Positions 17,301-27,812 of a stretch of 64,000 bases of DNA are shown here, piece by piece. The translations under genes were made by a program, and so were the position numbers. Source of the DNA: Cyanophora paradoxa (lineage: Eukaryota; Glaucocystophyceae; Cyanophorales; Cyanophoraceae); contig QPMI01000191.1 of NCBI GenBank assembly GCA_004431415.1, positions 1-64,000 on the forward strand, given 5' to 3'. The notes under the pieces are model-generated. The model did not search any database. It was not told where the DNA came from and saw only the letters and a list, made by a program, of their open reading frames with translations. Every line of letters begins with the position of its first letter. The stretch's first letter is position 1.

Positions 17301-18220
17301 CCCGGGGGATTCTGGTCACCGGGGTACACCCAGCTGCGGGGGCGGCTGCGGTCAGGCGGGGTACGGCGGGCCCGGGAGGGGAACCGAGGCTGCACGCACT
17401 AGAAGAGGTGGATCTGGCCGTGGGGAAAGAAGGGGGAAGGGGGCGTCAGCGGGTGCGGGGGAGGCGAGGGCGGCTGCAGCGCTCTCCCGCAGCTCCCGGG
17501 CGCACCGAGAAGCCCATGTACCACTTCATGAGGCTCGACCACTGGCCCGCCCCGTGCAGTCAGCGGGCGCGGGGAGGGGAAGCGCAGGGCCCGCACCGGC
17601 CGGAACACGCGGTAGCGGCAGTGCTTGAACGCGCGCTCCGCAAAGTAGTACGCGCCCCCGGCCCCGGCCTCGGGGTACACGTGCGCCCTGGGGACACGCC
17701 GGTGCGGGGTCAAGGCCGGGCCGGGGCGGGGCGGGGGCGGGGCGGGGGCGGGGCGGGGGGGCGGGGGCGGACAGCTCGGCGAAGGGGAAGGCGGTCATGA
17801 AGGCGACCCAGACGGCGAAGATGATCCCCACGAACGTGTCCTTCGCGAACGAGTTCCCCTGGTTGTCGATGCACGCCAGGTTCCTGCCCCGCCCGCCCGG
17901 GGCCCCCGCCGTCGGCCCCCGCCCCCGCGCCCCGCCCCGCCCCCGCGCCCGGGCCCCACGCACAGCGCGTAGGTCGTCCACAGGAAGGCCCCCGGCGCAA
18001 TGAGCGCCATCTGCGGTCGGGCGCTTGAGCGGGCGGCACGGTCCCGGCACGGGGCGCGAGGTCCGGCCTTGACACGGAGGAGCTCACCGAATTGATCGTA
18101 ACCCCGGCGAGCCCTAGCAGCGGCGCTGGAAGCGGCGGCGCGGCTGCGCGCTTGCCTGCGCGAGATTGTCAAATGGAGGCCTCTCCGCGGAGTTGCTGCC
18201 CGAGATCGCGCGGCGCGCAA
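14333..18220 (-). CDS. APC-superfamily amino acid/polyamine transporter
   Basis: Spliced gene with roughly fifteen short GC-rich introns. Successive exons encode membrane helices: MALIAPGAFLWTTYALC, DTFVGIIFAVWVAFMTAFPF, GIAIMCAAIVAGIAMKGINF, NICVVIMQSAAIFLS, YQSSIAILILVGFDSSTQLG, the family signature GGETKKPERNVAVGCVLSLA, then LTIVAGNYFGLNGYALMCIQ, GVVPGVGMLLNLLEIFVIYI and ASAIAAFAALAIVLGWLAAY. GFDSS...E-T-K-P-R-N is typical of the amino acid permease group (AA_permease_2). The cytosolic C-terminus carries repeated RRSQEG motifs and ends SSLDRVDV at 14,333. It probably imports amino acids or polyamines at the plasma membrane. The first exon (GYDQFGELLR) and start are uncertain. Confidence 0.75.
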
Positions 18221-19028
18221 TGCGCCGGGGCGCTAGCGCCCCTTCTTAAGGGAGGAACCCGCGCTGTAGCCTTTATAATCGCTATGTGTCCTATCGCCGT
18301 ATCGACAGCGCCCCCCGCTCCTGGCGGGACCGCTCCTCATGCAATTTTGCAAAACGCGCTCACTCTCGCCGGGGTCCAGCGTGAAGACATGGTCTCCCCC
18401 GCCCGCTGGCCGGACCGAATTGCCTGGATCGTTGTGCTGCCCCATCAGCTGCGCTGTGCGTGGCGACGCAGCAGTTTTGCGTGATTCGCTGCGCAGCCTG
18501 CGCGGGGGCTCCCGCTAATCGCCACCGGGGTCTAAACAAGCTGCTATGCTTGGCGCACGGCCGGCTGGCGTGCCGTTCCGCCTTGCTAAAGGATGCGACT
18601 CTTGGAAGAAGGGGGAGTACGCTGTTTCAGGAGCCGAGTTTTCAGATCCCGCGCGCGCAGCCGCGCGCGCTGGGATCGAGCCGGAGCGGGCGCATTGTTC
18701 CCGTCTCCGCAAATGCGCGCCCACAGCCATCGCAGATCAAGCGCCAGCGCGAGCTATAGCGCGCGCACAGCTAGCAGCTATAGCGGAGCCTTGCTATAGC
18801 TATATAGCGCTAGCTGCAGCGCTAGCGGAAGCTCGAGCGCAAATTAAAAAGAGCGGGATCCCGCGGCCGGAGTCGTGAACGGATCTTCCGAGCGCAAAGA
18901 GCGTTAGCTATAGCATGCGCACGTGCATATGTACACGCGAGAACCGCGCACGGCGCGGAGCGCAAGCTAAGCGCATCCTTAGTCGACCCGGACTCGACTC
19001 CCGCCGTATACGTATATATACTGAGTAC
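18221..19028. other. Intergenic, palindromic TAGCGC-rich repeats
   Basis: No gene recognised. From about 18,755 to 18,835 short palindromes GCTATAGC, TAGCGCTA and GCTAGC recur many times. Similar words occur near 24,200-24,420. Confidence 0.4.
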
Positions 19029-19253
19029 GTAGCGATAGGCCGGAGCATGATGTTTTGCGCCGCGGTACCGGTCGGCGCTGTCGAGCCTCGGAGGGCTGAG
19101 GCTTCGGGGGCTCCGAAGGCGGGGCTCCAGTCAGTGAAACGCTCTGTATTTGTGCCTTCGCCAAGACCGCCGCAGCTGCCTGTTGCGCCTGCTGCGGGGT
19201 CGCTCCTCCTTGTCATGCCTGCCTTCCGCGGCTTGCCAAGTTGAGCATGCTGG
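19029..19253 (-). pseudogene. Duplicated fragment of the polyQ gene at 26.9-27.3 kb
   Basis: Nearly identical to 27038-27242 (for example GTAGCGATAGGCCGGAGCAT and GCCTTCGCCAAGACCGCCGC), with small insertions. On the minus strand it still encodes AKAQIQSVSLTGAPPSEPPK and AAQNIMLRPIAT, but frames are broken and no other exons accompany it. A segmental duplication or retro-fragment, not a working gene. Confidence 0.75.
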
Positions 19254-19523
19254 GGGGTTTATTATAGACCTTCGATTCGTACAGAGGAAGAAGAACAGAG
19301 AAAGTACTTTAAGAATAGAGCTCATTAGAAAAGCGTTATGTCTGTAAATGGGTTGCACTGCGAAAGAACTGTGATGAATCTCTGCGCCCAACAAAGAGGG
19401 CTGTACAGCGGGTCTAGCACTGCGGCGACACGCTCGGGCGGCAAAAAAGGCGCCGCGGAGCACACGGAGGGAGTTATTCTGAGGCAGAAAAAGGGGCGCG
19501 AGTGGGAGGAGCGGGGCCCCGGG

Positions 19524-21155
19524 TCAGAGGGCGTCGAGGGGGAAGGGGCGGTGGTCGGCGGGGAGGGACGAGGCGTCGGAGGCGGGGGAGGGGAGGTCGG
19601 AGAGGGGCCCCTCGGAGGAGTAGGCCGGGGAGGCGGCGGAGAGCTCGTCGATGATGTCGAGGGCCCCCACGTCGAGCTCCGTGAACGAGAGCGCCTCCAC
19701 CTCCTCCGGCCCCGGCACCCCCGAGCAGCACCCCAGCTCCCCGCACTCCCCCGCCACCTCGCCCGTCGCCGGCGGCAACGGCGCCGGGGAGCCCGACGGG
19801 GCGGTCGGGGCCGGGTCGGGGGCCGGGACCGGGGCCGGGGCCGGGGCGGGTGCGAGCGGGATGGCGGGAATGTTGATGTGCAGCGGGAGGACGAGCGGCG
19901 CCGGCTGCGGCGGCGGCCCGGCTCGCCCCGCTGGAGCCGTCGGCACGGCCGGGCGGTACGGGCCTGGGGCCGCGGGTGCCGTGAAGGCGTGCCCGGCCGC
20001 CTGGAAGCGCTGCGCCGCGATGCCGCCGCGCGCCGGCGCCGCCGCGGCCGCGCGGGGCGCCGCGGCCGGGGCGCCCTGCGCCCTCGCCCTGCCGCGGCGC
20101 TGCGCCGGCTGGGGTGGCTGGCGCGCAACCGCCGGCGGTTGGTGCCGCAGAGCGTGCGGTTGCGGCGGGTAGTGGGGCGGGGCGGGGCGCGCGTGTCCGT
20201 TGGGGCCGTTGGCAGGGAGAGCGGCGAGGACGTTGGAGAGGAGGGGCGAGAGGAGCGGGGAGAGCGAGGAGAGCGAGGAGGCGAGCTGCTGGAGGTACGG
20301 CAGCTGCCCGTTGAGCTGCGAGAGGAGCGCCAGCGCCGGGTTGGGCGGCGGCGGCGCGGGCGCGAGGGCGGCGTAGGACGGGTTCGCGGCCGTTGCTGCT
20401 GCCGCGCGCTCGATTGCCTCGGGAGATTGCGCTTTCATCCACTGGATGCCCACGCGCAGCGCCCGCCGCGCCTCATCAGCTGCGCAAACGGTTGGCGTCA
20501 GTTAGCCGGAAAGGGATCCGAGGGGCGCGCGGGGTCGTCCGATTTCGCGCGTTAGGAGCGCTCGCAATCATCGGAGTTCAACGGGAGACTTGAAAACGCG
20601 AACCATGCGGGTAGGTTCCGAGTCGCACGGTGCGCTCCGAAGCGCCCGTCACGTAAGCTACAGCGTCCCAGGCGCCTGGAGTGAGCACGGATCCGACGAT
20701 ACATCCCCAGACGTTGTCGGCTGAGGCGTTGGAGCCGGATGCCGTTGCCTGGGGAGGCGGTTGCATATCTGTCGCGCGTGAGAAATCGTCGGTTATGTCG
20801 TTTTCCGTGAAGGCTCGCGCGCACCGGGCGTCGGAAAAGGCTCGGAAGACTCATTGGAGAGGCGAGGCCGCTTGTGCGGGTGCGCGTCGGCACAAGACTC
20901 CGAAACGGTTGCCCTTGATGACGGATGTTGGCACGCTGGCAAAGGCTGTGCAGGTCCGGGAGTCGCTATCGTTGAATCCGAATCGAGAAAGCTGAAGTCG
21001 AGGTCTCGCGGGAGGTCGACGGTTGCCCAGCTGCAAGCCTCAACTGTTGCATCGTGGGCGTGTTCACTTCCGCCGGAGCTCATCGCAGGCGGGTGTTGCT
21101 GTATCGGTGAGTACGTCCCGCGCGAGACGGCTTCAGCGAACCGAGTAACCGCCAA
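19524..21155 (-). CDS. Low-complexity probable nuclear protein
   Basis: At least three exons. The N-terminal exon reads MSSGGSEHAHDATVEACSWA, then LPRDLDFSFLDSDSTIATPG and a basic HKRPRL motif like a nuclear signal. A middle exon reads DNVWGCIVGSVLTPGAWDAV and YVTGASERTVRLGTYPHGS. The last exon begins ADEARRALRVGIQWMKAQSP and is a long Ala/Pro-rich region with an acidic hydrophobic end (ALSFTELDVGALDIIDELSA), resembling a transcription activation domain. A one-base frame change near 20,800 may be an intron or indel. No DNA-binding domain recognised; regulatory function is inference. Confidence 0.5.
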
Positions 21156-21426
21156 GTGACTTGTGAGCGCGACGGGCTGAGCGGTCCGAAATACGGTACC
21201 CCCGAGGCCCTTCGTTCGCCAGTGAAGGACCGCGCGTTGAGCGCTCGAGCCTCAAGGCCTAGGCCCGCCGCAACGGCACAATCGCAGCAACGGCACCGCC
21301 GCATCAACGCACAGCTAACTAGCAGCACTGGTTCCAATTTGCTGCGTAACCGACGCGCCAGACATCCAGATCGAATTTGAACTCTACGCGTGACTCGGCG
21401 CGGGGTCGCTGACTGCGCATGCGCCT

Positions 21427-24014
21427 CTACTTGCCGCCGTGGCGGTTGGGGGAGCCGTTAAGGGCGGCCTGCAGGTCGTCGTAATCTGGCTGCGGCTCGC
21501 CCTCCTTGCGCTCCAAGATGTACCGCGGCAGCTCCTCCATTCTTAGCCGGAAGAAGCGCCCCGGCACGTCCGCGGCGTAGCTCCAGAAGTTGTACCTGCG
21601 CCGCCACGCCGCGTCGGGTCGGGTGGCGGGCGCGCCGCGTCGGGACGGGCGTGGGGGGCGGGGGCGGGGGCCGGGCCTGTGGAGCCAGCAGTCGAGGGGG
21701 ACGGTCCAGGCGCCGCCGGCCTCGGGGACGTCCTTGGGCCAGGAGGGCATCACGCCGCCGCACAGGAAGCGCGTCGTCACGTAGGTGGCGAGGATGAGAG
21801 GGACGGAGCGGAAGCGGAAGGCGTTGCGGAGGCCGCCCGCCGGCCCGAGGGCGAGGCGGAGGCAGGGGACGGCGGCGTGCTGCCGGAGCTCGGCGACGAG
21901 CTCGTCGTACGCGCGCCCGGGGCTCGCCGGCGGGGCGGCGTCCACGGCCGGCTCGAGGTACTTGGCCCGCAGCTCGGGCTCCTCAACCATCGCCCAGGGG
22001 CGCAGCTCGAGGACGGAGTGGAGGACGCCGACGTCGGCGTAGTGGTCCAGATCGCACCACGGCAGCTCGTGCAGCCGGAAGAGCTCGTACGCCGGGTGGC
22101 CCACGCTGCGCCCCCGGCCCCCGGCCCCGCTCGCCAGCGGCGCCGCCAGGCGGGCCGGGCCGGGCCGGGGCGCGGCTCGGACCAGGTGATGTGGGGGACG
22201 ACGAGGGCGCGCCCGAGGCTGAGGGAGAGGATCGCGGCGAGGCGCAGCTCCTGCGCGCTGCTCAGGGGCGGCGGCACGTGAGGGGCGGGGCGCGCGCGTG
22301 GAGCTGGTCCTGGATCGAGTCCCCGGGGGCCAGCTCCACGGTCTGCGCGGCGTCAGGGGCGCGGCGGTCGCCCGCCGGGGCCGGTGTGCGCCGCGAACCA
22401 TGTACCTGCGGGGCGCTCAGGGGGCGGCGCGGAGCGGGGCGCGCAGGGCACAGGCTGCGCGCTTCCTGTTCTGGCCGTAGAAGAGGGGGTCGTCCTTGGT
22501 CATCCAGAACCAGGCGCCGGCGGGGTTCGGCGTGTGCGCGCGCTGCACCTGCGGGGCGGTGAGGGGGCGCCCCCTGGGGGGCCCTGCGGGGCGGGGGCGG
22601 GGGCGGGCCTTGAAGTCGATGCCGACGAAGTTGTTGTGGGCGGCGACGATGCCGGGGGAGTCGTGGAGGTGGGGGAGCCAGAACCAGAGGCCCCCGTTCT
22701 GGAAGCGGTCGAGGTCCAGCACGCAGACGGTGACTGCGGGGGGTGAGGGGGCTCGGGGGCGGGCGGGGCGGGGCGGGCACTGTTGAGTCGCATGGCGTCG
22801 CGCTTGAGGAGCTCGTTGAGCTGCCGCTGGTCCCACACCGCCGGCGCGTACGTCTCCAGCAGCCCCGTGAAGAGCTCCTCCGCCCCGCGCGACGCCCGCG
22901 CGAAGAACACCCCGATCTGCCCGGCCCCGGCGTCGGCGTGCGCGCGGCGGGCGGAGCCGGGCCGGGGCGCCCTCGGGGGGCGCACGTTGAGGTCCTCGCG
23001 GTCGACGTCCTCGTGGAAGTACGCGTCCTGCCGCCCCCGCCTCACCCCACGCCCCCCGCGGCCGCCGCGCTGGCGGGGCGCACGCTCTGCCACGAGAGGT
23101 CGCATCGCGGCTGGATGTGCGGCAGCGGGTCCGAGAAAAGCCTGCCGCCGCCTCGGCGTGTGGCGCGGGGCGGCGCGGGGAGGTCGGGTCGCAGCGCACA
23201 CGGAGTCGGCCTCCAGGAGGAAGAAGTCGAAACCTGCGGGGCTTCAGCGCGCGCGAACCAGGGCCGGCTGCACGCCAGCGCGGGGGGCCGGCGGCGCGCC
23301 GAGGTGCAGGACCGCCCACACGATCCAGAACTTGCCGACCTTCGTCCGCACGATCTGCGCCCCGCGCGGCGTGGGCGGGCGCGCAGTGGGCGACGCGGCT
23401 CGGGCGGTGGCGGGGGGAGGGACCTCGGGGATGAGGAGGCTCTCGATGCCCTTGGGAACGGCCGCCTTGACGTTCTCGTCGAGGGCGAAGAAGACGAGAT
23501 GCCGCAGCACGTTCACGTTCGAGAGTGACATCATCGAGTTCGCCAGCAGCCGCGTGTAAAAGCTGCCGAGGTGCGCCGCTCAGGGTGGCGGGCCGTCGCC
23601 GCGCGGGGGACGCGGACCTGTTCGAGTAAGTTACATAGACGGTGCGGGTTCCAGGGATCGCCGCCCGGTTGAGAGAATTGTTAAGCTTGTTAAGAAAGTC
23701 CGTCTGCGAGGCGCGGGGCGGGTTAGCGGGCGCCGGGCGGCGGCAGCAAAGCAGCGCACCGTAACAACATACTTGGACGTGCCGATCCGCACGGACTCCA
23801 GAGCGGCATCGCGGTGCAGGAGCCGATCTAGCTCCGGATGCTCCTCGTACAGGATCTGCCCGCTTGCAGCGACGAGGAGCGAGAGGGAGACGGCGGCGAG
23901 TGCAAGCCGGCTCCAGAGTGCGTCGCGGCCAGCGGGCCGGACTTCGATGCCGGCTCGAGGCGAAGATGCTGCTCTTCTCATCGTGAGAGCTTCGTGCTCG
24001 CGCTCGCTCAGCAC
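21427..24014 (-). CDS. Nucleotide-diphospho-sugar transferase (RRA/XEG113-like)
   Basis: Spliced gene. The N-terminus MRRAASSPRAGIEVRPAGRD is followed by a hydrophobic anchor (LALAAVSLSLLVAASG), suggesting a type II Golgi membrane protein. Later exons give TDFLNKLNNSLNRAAIPGTR, KVGKFWIVWAVLHLGAP, FDFFLLEADSVCAA, VFFARASRGAEELFTGLLET, VTVCVLDLDRFQNGGLWFWL with LPHLHDSPGIVAAHNNFVGI, GAWFWMTKDDPLFYGQN, and a long C-terminal part (YELFRLHELPWCDLDHYADV) ending NGSPNRHGGK. The FFARAS...W-D-Q-R-x-L-N-x-L, V-L-D-F-Q-N-G and AHNNFV series fits Nucleotid_trans (PF03407) arabinosyltransferases of cell-wall glycoproteins. A long C-terminal domain is also seen in XEG113-like proteins. The start is at 24,014 or the next ATG at about 23,981. 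Confidence 0.65.
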
Positions 24015-25036
24015 GCGGCGATGGTTCGCATTGTTTCAAGTTTTTGCGCTGCCAAGATCCTGCGCCGGCTATCCGTGTCGACTTATGTGCAGAGCTAACC
24101 GCGTATCTTGATGCCGGCTGGCTGGGAGCGCTTTTGTCTTCTCCGTGAGCCGAACCCGTCTTTACATGGTGAAGCTCTACCCCCCCGACGTCGACACTCA
24201 CGCTATCTACTAGTATACGTACTAGTACTAGGCTAGCTGGTCCGAGCTCACCGTCTCGAGCTCAATGTCTCACGAGGTCCGACGGTCCTCGCGCGGTCGA
24301 CGTCGACGTCCTCGCAGAAGCTTAAGTAATACGTACGTATACACGCCGTGACGCGTCCTTCCTCCCGGCCCCTCTAGCTAATCCGCTATAGCTAAGGCCT
24401 CAGATCTCTAGCTATAGCTGGAAGCCGGCCGCCGGCCGCATGCGCACGCGCACGCGCACCGGCCCGGCGGCGCTCCGCGGCGCGCCGGGCTGGGCGCGCG
24501 CGCTGGCCGCCAGCTGCAGGCAGGCATGCGCATATGCATGCCAGGATGCGCACGCGAGGAGGTCTATACAGCGGAAGGGGCCCAAAAAGCTGAGAAAGAG
24601 AGACGAACTCCTTGTAGCCAGGGGGACCTTGCATGGACTAGGCAGGGAGACTAGGAGACGAAGGAGAGGAGGCTGGCGCTGCATTAATAGCTTATGTTAG
24701 CGAAGCCCCATGGCCTAGCTGGGCGCTGAAGGCGCCCGGGTCGGTTGGTTAATCTCCCCTGAACCCAGTCGGCGGCGGGTGGGGCTCCTAGGGCTCCAGC
24801 GACGCCCGGGCATCGCATCGCGGCTGAATCATGATCGCCAGCGCCGTCTGTTGTCTGCCGAGTCGCTCGCGGCCGCACGTCTCCTCGACTCGCGGCGCTC
24901 GAGATGCGCGCTGCCCGCACATTGTACGCGCATGCTGCTTTGCGTCGTCGTGGTGCGAGCTTGGGAGTATTATGTGGATGAAAAAGCTGCGTTCCTACCG
25001 AACTACGGGGCGGGCTGCTCGATCAAAGGGGCCCAT
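24015..25036. other. Intergenic, no gene
   Basis: Contains palindrome-rich words (ACTAGTACTAG, GTCGACGTCGACGTC, GCTATAGCT) at 24,200-24,420 and a CGCACG dinucleotide-like run near 24,440. No coding exon recognised. Confidence 0.35.
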
Positions 25037-25189
25037 TCAATGCTTCTCCGCCGGCTTCCCGCCCTTCAATGCACCGAAGAGTTCCGCGCTGCGATAGCGG
25101 GAACGGAGTTCAGCAAAGCGCGCGGGGGCGTGAGACGCTGTCGCCGTACCGGAACTGCGCGGCAGGACAGCGTCAGCGAAGCGCAGTAT

Positions 25190-25630
25190 AAGCAGGTACG
25201 ACGGGCGAATCGGCCGCACCTTCTGTGCCTCGATCTGGGCTTCAGAGAGACCCAACCTGCACCAGACGATATATCAGCACGTTCCAGGAAGGTCGTTTGG
25301 CAGCGGCATGCGTTCTTGCGTACCGCCGGCCTTCGGCCTCGCGCCTGGCGACCTCCTCATCCACTCGGCGCAGCCGCATCTGCTCCTCCCGCCACAGGTA
25401 CCTGTGCCCCGCAGGTCAGGCCGCCGTGCAGCCGCGAACGTCGGGCCCAAGAGAGAGACGCACTCCTCGTACTGGCACTTCTCATACGCGTGGCGCTCAT
25501 CGGTGCACTTCCAGGGCATCCACAACGTTGCCTCGCGGCATTTGTTGAGGGGAACGAGGAGGTGTGCGCAGTAGTCCCGGAAAGCGATTTCGACCCTCGC
25601 ATCAACCATCTCCTGGTGCGAGATCTTCAT
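25190..25630 (-). CDS. NDUFB7: Mitochondrial complex I subunit NDUFB7
   Basis: Starts MKISHQEMVDARVEIAFRDY, then CAHLLVPLNKCREATLWMPW and KCTDERHAYEKCQYEE. This is the CX9C-CX9C coiled-coil helix pair of NDUFB7, an accessory subunit of the membrane arm of NADH:ubiquinone oxidoreductase imported by the Mia40 route. After an intron of about 100 bases the second exon gives EEQMRLRRVDEEVARREAEG and SEAQIEAQKVRPIRPSYLL. The normal family length is 100-140 residues, so the end lies near 25,190; a further open frame to 25,037 is doubtful. Divergent from the mL53-like gene at 25,984. Confidence 0.8.
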
Positions 25631-25983
25631 CGCTGCGCGCCGTATATCAGCAGCCGGCTGAGCGCGAGGAGACGAAAGAAGACCCAGGCCGGCCGAATGC
25701 TAGCCGAAAGAGCGCGCCCGCCGACAGGCGTTCGGCGAGATTCCAGGGCAAACCAACGCATCGACTAGTCCCTGCCGACCAAAGCCAACACGAATCCGCT
25801 CACCCCGGGGCTCTGCGGCGTGCGCCATCCTTTTTTTCTGCAAGCAGGGTACGTCGACGTCGAGCGTGAATCCGGTATCCGGTGTCAAGAAGCGGCCGGG
25901 CGGCAAAGCGTCGTCGCAGTGAAGCAGCGTGCCTCGTGGATCTCTTGGCTCGAGCTTCAGCGTAGCGCGCGGCCGAGGCGCAA

Positions 25984-26523
25984 TGCTGCGGTACATCAAG
26001 AAGGTCCAGACAGTCGGCTACCCGCTTGGCGGGAAGCGGATCGCTTCGCTGCGGTAAGCTGCGCACGATGCGGTGGCGCGGCCGCATCTGCTGAGGAATC
26101 GACGCCGGGCGCAGTGAGCTCCAGCAGAGGATAGCGGGCAAGAAAGCGTACCTGTCCAACCCCGTGTGCGAAATAGTGCACGAGGCTCGCTTTGACGGTG
26201 GCCCGTCTATCGCGAAGTTCACCTTCGGTGCGACAACCTTGCCCCTGTGCGACCGCACCCGCTGATCTCCGGCGCTCCAGTCGACAACACGGTGCTGGAG
26301 GTCGACATGTCATTCAAGAAGATTGAAGAGGTGCGCTGTTGTCGTGCCGCGGGCTGCCCTGCTTGCCGCTTGCCGCCCGGCGCCATCCGACCGTGCGCAG
26401 GTCATGGCAACATTGAAAGATCGTAACGAGCAGTTCGAAGAGAAAGAGGAGAACGAGGAGGATGATGAGGTTATCATTGTGAACACGATCGCAGAGATGG
26501 AGGCGTACGAGGACAAGGGCTGA
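25984..26523 (+). CDS. mL53-like mitochondrial ribosomal protein candidate
   Basis: Four exons with clean joins. MLRYIKKVQTVGYPLGGKRI and ASLR (exon 1), ELQQRIAGKKAYLSNPVCEI then VHEARFDGGPSIAKFTF (exon 2), VDNTVLEVDMSFKKIEE (exon 3), VMATLKDRNEQFEEKEENEE and an acidic tail ending AEMEAYEDKG (exon 4). Introns are about 61, 53 and 70 bases with CTGA branch-like words. The pattern IKKV, then CEI/HEARFDGG, then a short beta strand and helix resembles mL53 (thioredoxin-like fold), with an added acidic C-terminus. Identification is tentative. Further 5' exons from about 25,800 are possible. Confidence 0.5.
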
Positions 26524-26524
26524 T

Positions 26525-26764
26525 TTATTTAGAATACTTGTTGCGGCTGCTGTTTTCCCGCTTCAAGCCATTCGAATTCCGCATATTTTCTGTGACACGG
26601 TCATAAGCCTTTGATATGATATCGTCAGATAGCTCCAGACCGTCGGACGCTTTCCCATGGCCATACCCTATCTTAGATCGGTGCCGTAGGCTCCCCTCCA
26701 GGGCCCCCAGCGCTGCCTTCCGACCCGGCCGCGCCCGCTCGCGCATGCCTTCGCCCTCAGCCAT
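26525..26764 (-). CDS. Small hypothetical protein
   Basis: 79-codon frame, MAEGEGMRERARPGRKAALG, then a polar helical part SDDIISKAYDRVTENMRNSN and a Lys/Arg end. GC is lower than in surrounding genes. It converges on the mL53-like gene with one base between the stops. No family is recognised and it may be the last exon of a larger gene. Confidence 0.4.
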   Translation of the reverse strand: MAEGEGMRERARPGRKAALGALEGSLRHRSKIGYGHGKASDGLELSDDIISKAYDRVTENMRNSNGLKRENSSRNKYSK

Positions 26765-26849
26765 CCTGCAGGGAATCGCAATCTGATCTGAGGCTGCCTA
26801 GCGTGCACACGAACGCCTATTCCACATCTGAAATGGCTTGGACAACTAA

Positions 26850-27461
26850 AGCATATTTCTTATCTTGGTGAGGGCGTATTCGTCCGACAGAGTGTGCTTC
26901 CCATTCGGGTGTCGGACCTGTTCGGCGGATGAGCATTGGGGGCAGCAGCGGGTCCGGGCCAGAGCTGACGAACCACGTTGTACTGAATGACGCGCCTCCT
27001 CGAAGCGCCTACGTCAAGGAACACGTTCTTGACTCCCGTAGCGATAGGCCGGAGCATGATGTTTTGCGCCGCGGTCGGCGCTGTCGAGGGCTGAGGCTTC
27101 GGGGGCTCCGGAGGCGGGGCTCCAGATAGCGAGACGCTCTGTATTTGTGCCTTCGCCAAGACCGCCGCAGCTGCCTGTTGCGCCTGCTGCGGGGTCGCTC
27201 CTCCTTTTAATGCCTGCTGTTCCGCGGCTTGAGCATGCTGGAGGGCGACCTGCCTCGCTTGTTGCTGGATCTGCTGCTGCTGCTGCTGAACCTGCTGCTG
27301 GTACTTCGCGGGATCGACGCCAGGCGGCACCTGTACGTTCGGACTCTGCGTGAAGACATCAGCTCCACGAACGGAAGGCGACGCCCGGTGGAATTTCGCA
27401 CCAGGGGCTGGTTCTCCTTTTGCTTGCCCTTCTTTGCTTTGCTATGCTTGCCTCCCATCAC
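26850..27461 (-). CDS. Gln-rich hypothetical protein
   Basis: The 5' part may be MGGKHSKAKKGKQKENQPLV at 27,455, though the link to the next exon is unclear. The main exon reads PPGVDPAKYQQQVQQQQQQI and further Gln/Ala repeats, then LAKAQIQSVSLSGAPPPEPP and AAQNIMLRPIAT. A last exon after a CCGAACAG acceptor gives VRHPNGKHTLSDEYALTKIR and NML then stop near 26,852. PolyQ coiled-coil character, function unknown. Part of the main exon is duplicated at 19,029-19,253. Confidence 0.5.
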
Positions 27462-27812
27462 TTTGCGAGGGCTCGGAGTACCGGGAGCCTCTCAGTCGGG
27501 TATGGACTTCGTCTACGAGCGATCTAATCAAGGAACGCGCTGCTCTACCAGAGTCGGCGGAACGCGCCGATAGCCGAAAGCCGAGAAAACGGAACCTGGA
27601 TGACGGAAATTCGCGTACCCGGGTGACAGGTGATCTGGTGCAGCGCGCGAATGCAGCGGCAGCTTGGCGCGTACGTGGTTCCGAGTGCATCATCTGGGAC
27701 AAGTCCCGAGAGCTACCGCGTCGCCGTCAGCCCCGCCTTGGTCTGCAGCTTCGATCCGGCGCGGGGGCTCCGCGGCGATTGCGCCGACTGCAGGAGGCCA
27801 GCTGAGGGCACG
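27462..27812. other. Intergenic between diverging genes
   Basis: Shared upstream region of the polyQ gene (minus) and topoisomerase gene (plus). No convincing exon seen. Confidence 0.3.

Noticed and set aside
18755-18835. Possible tRNA or structured RNA in the TAGCGC palindrome cluster
   Set aside because: No cloverleaf arms or conserved tRNA boxes; only short self-complementary words.
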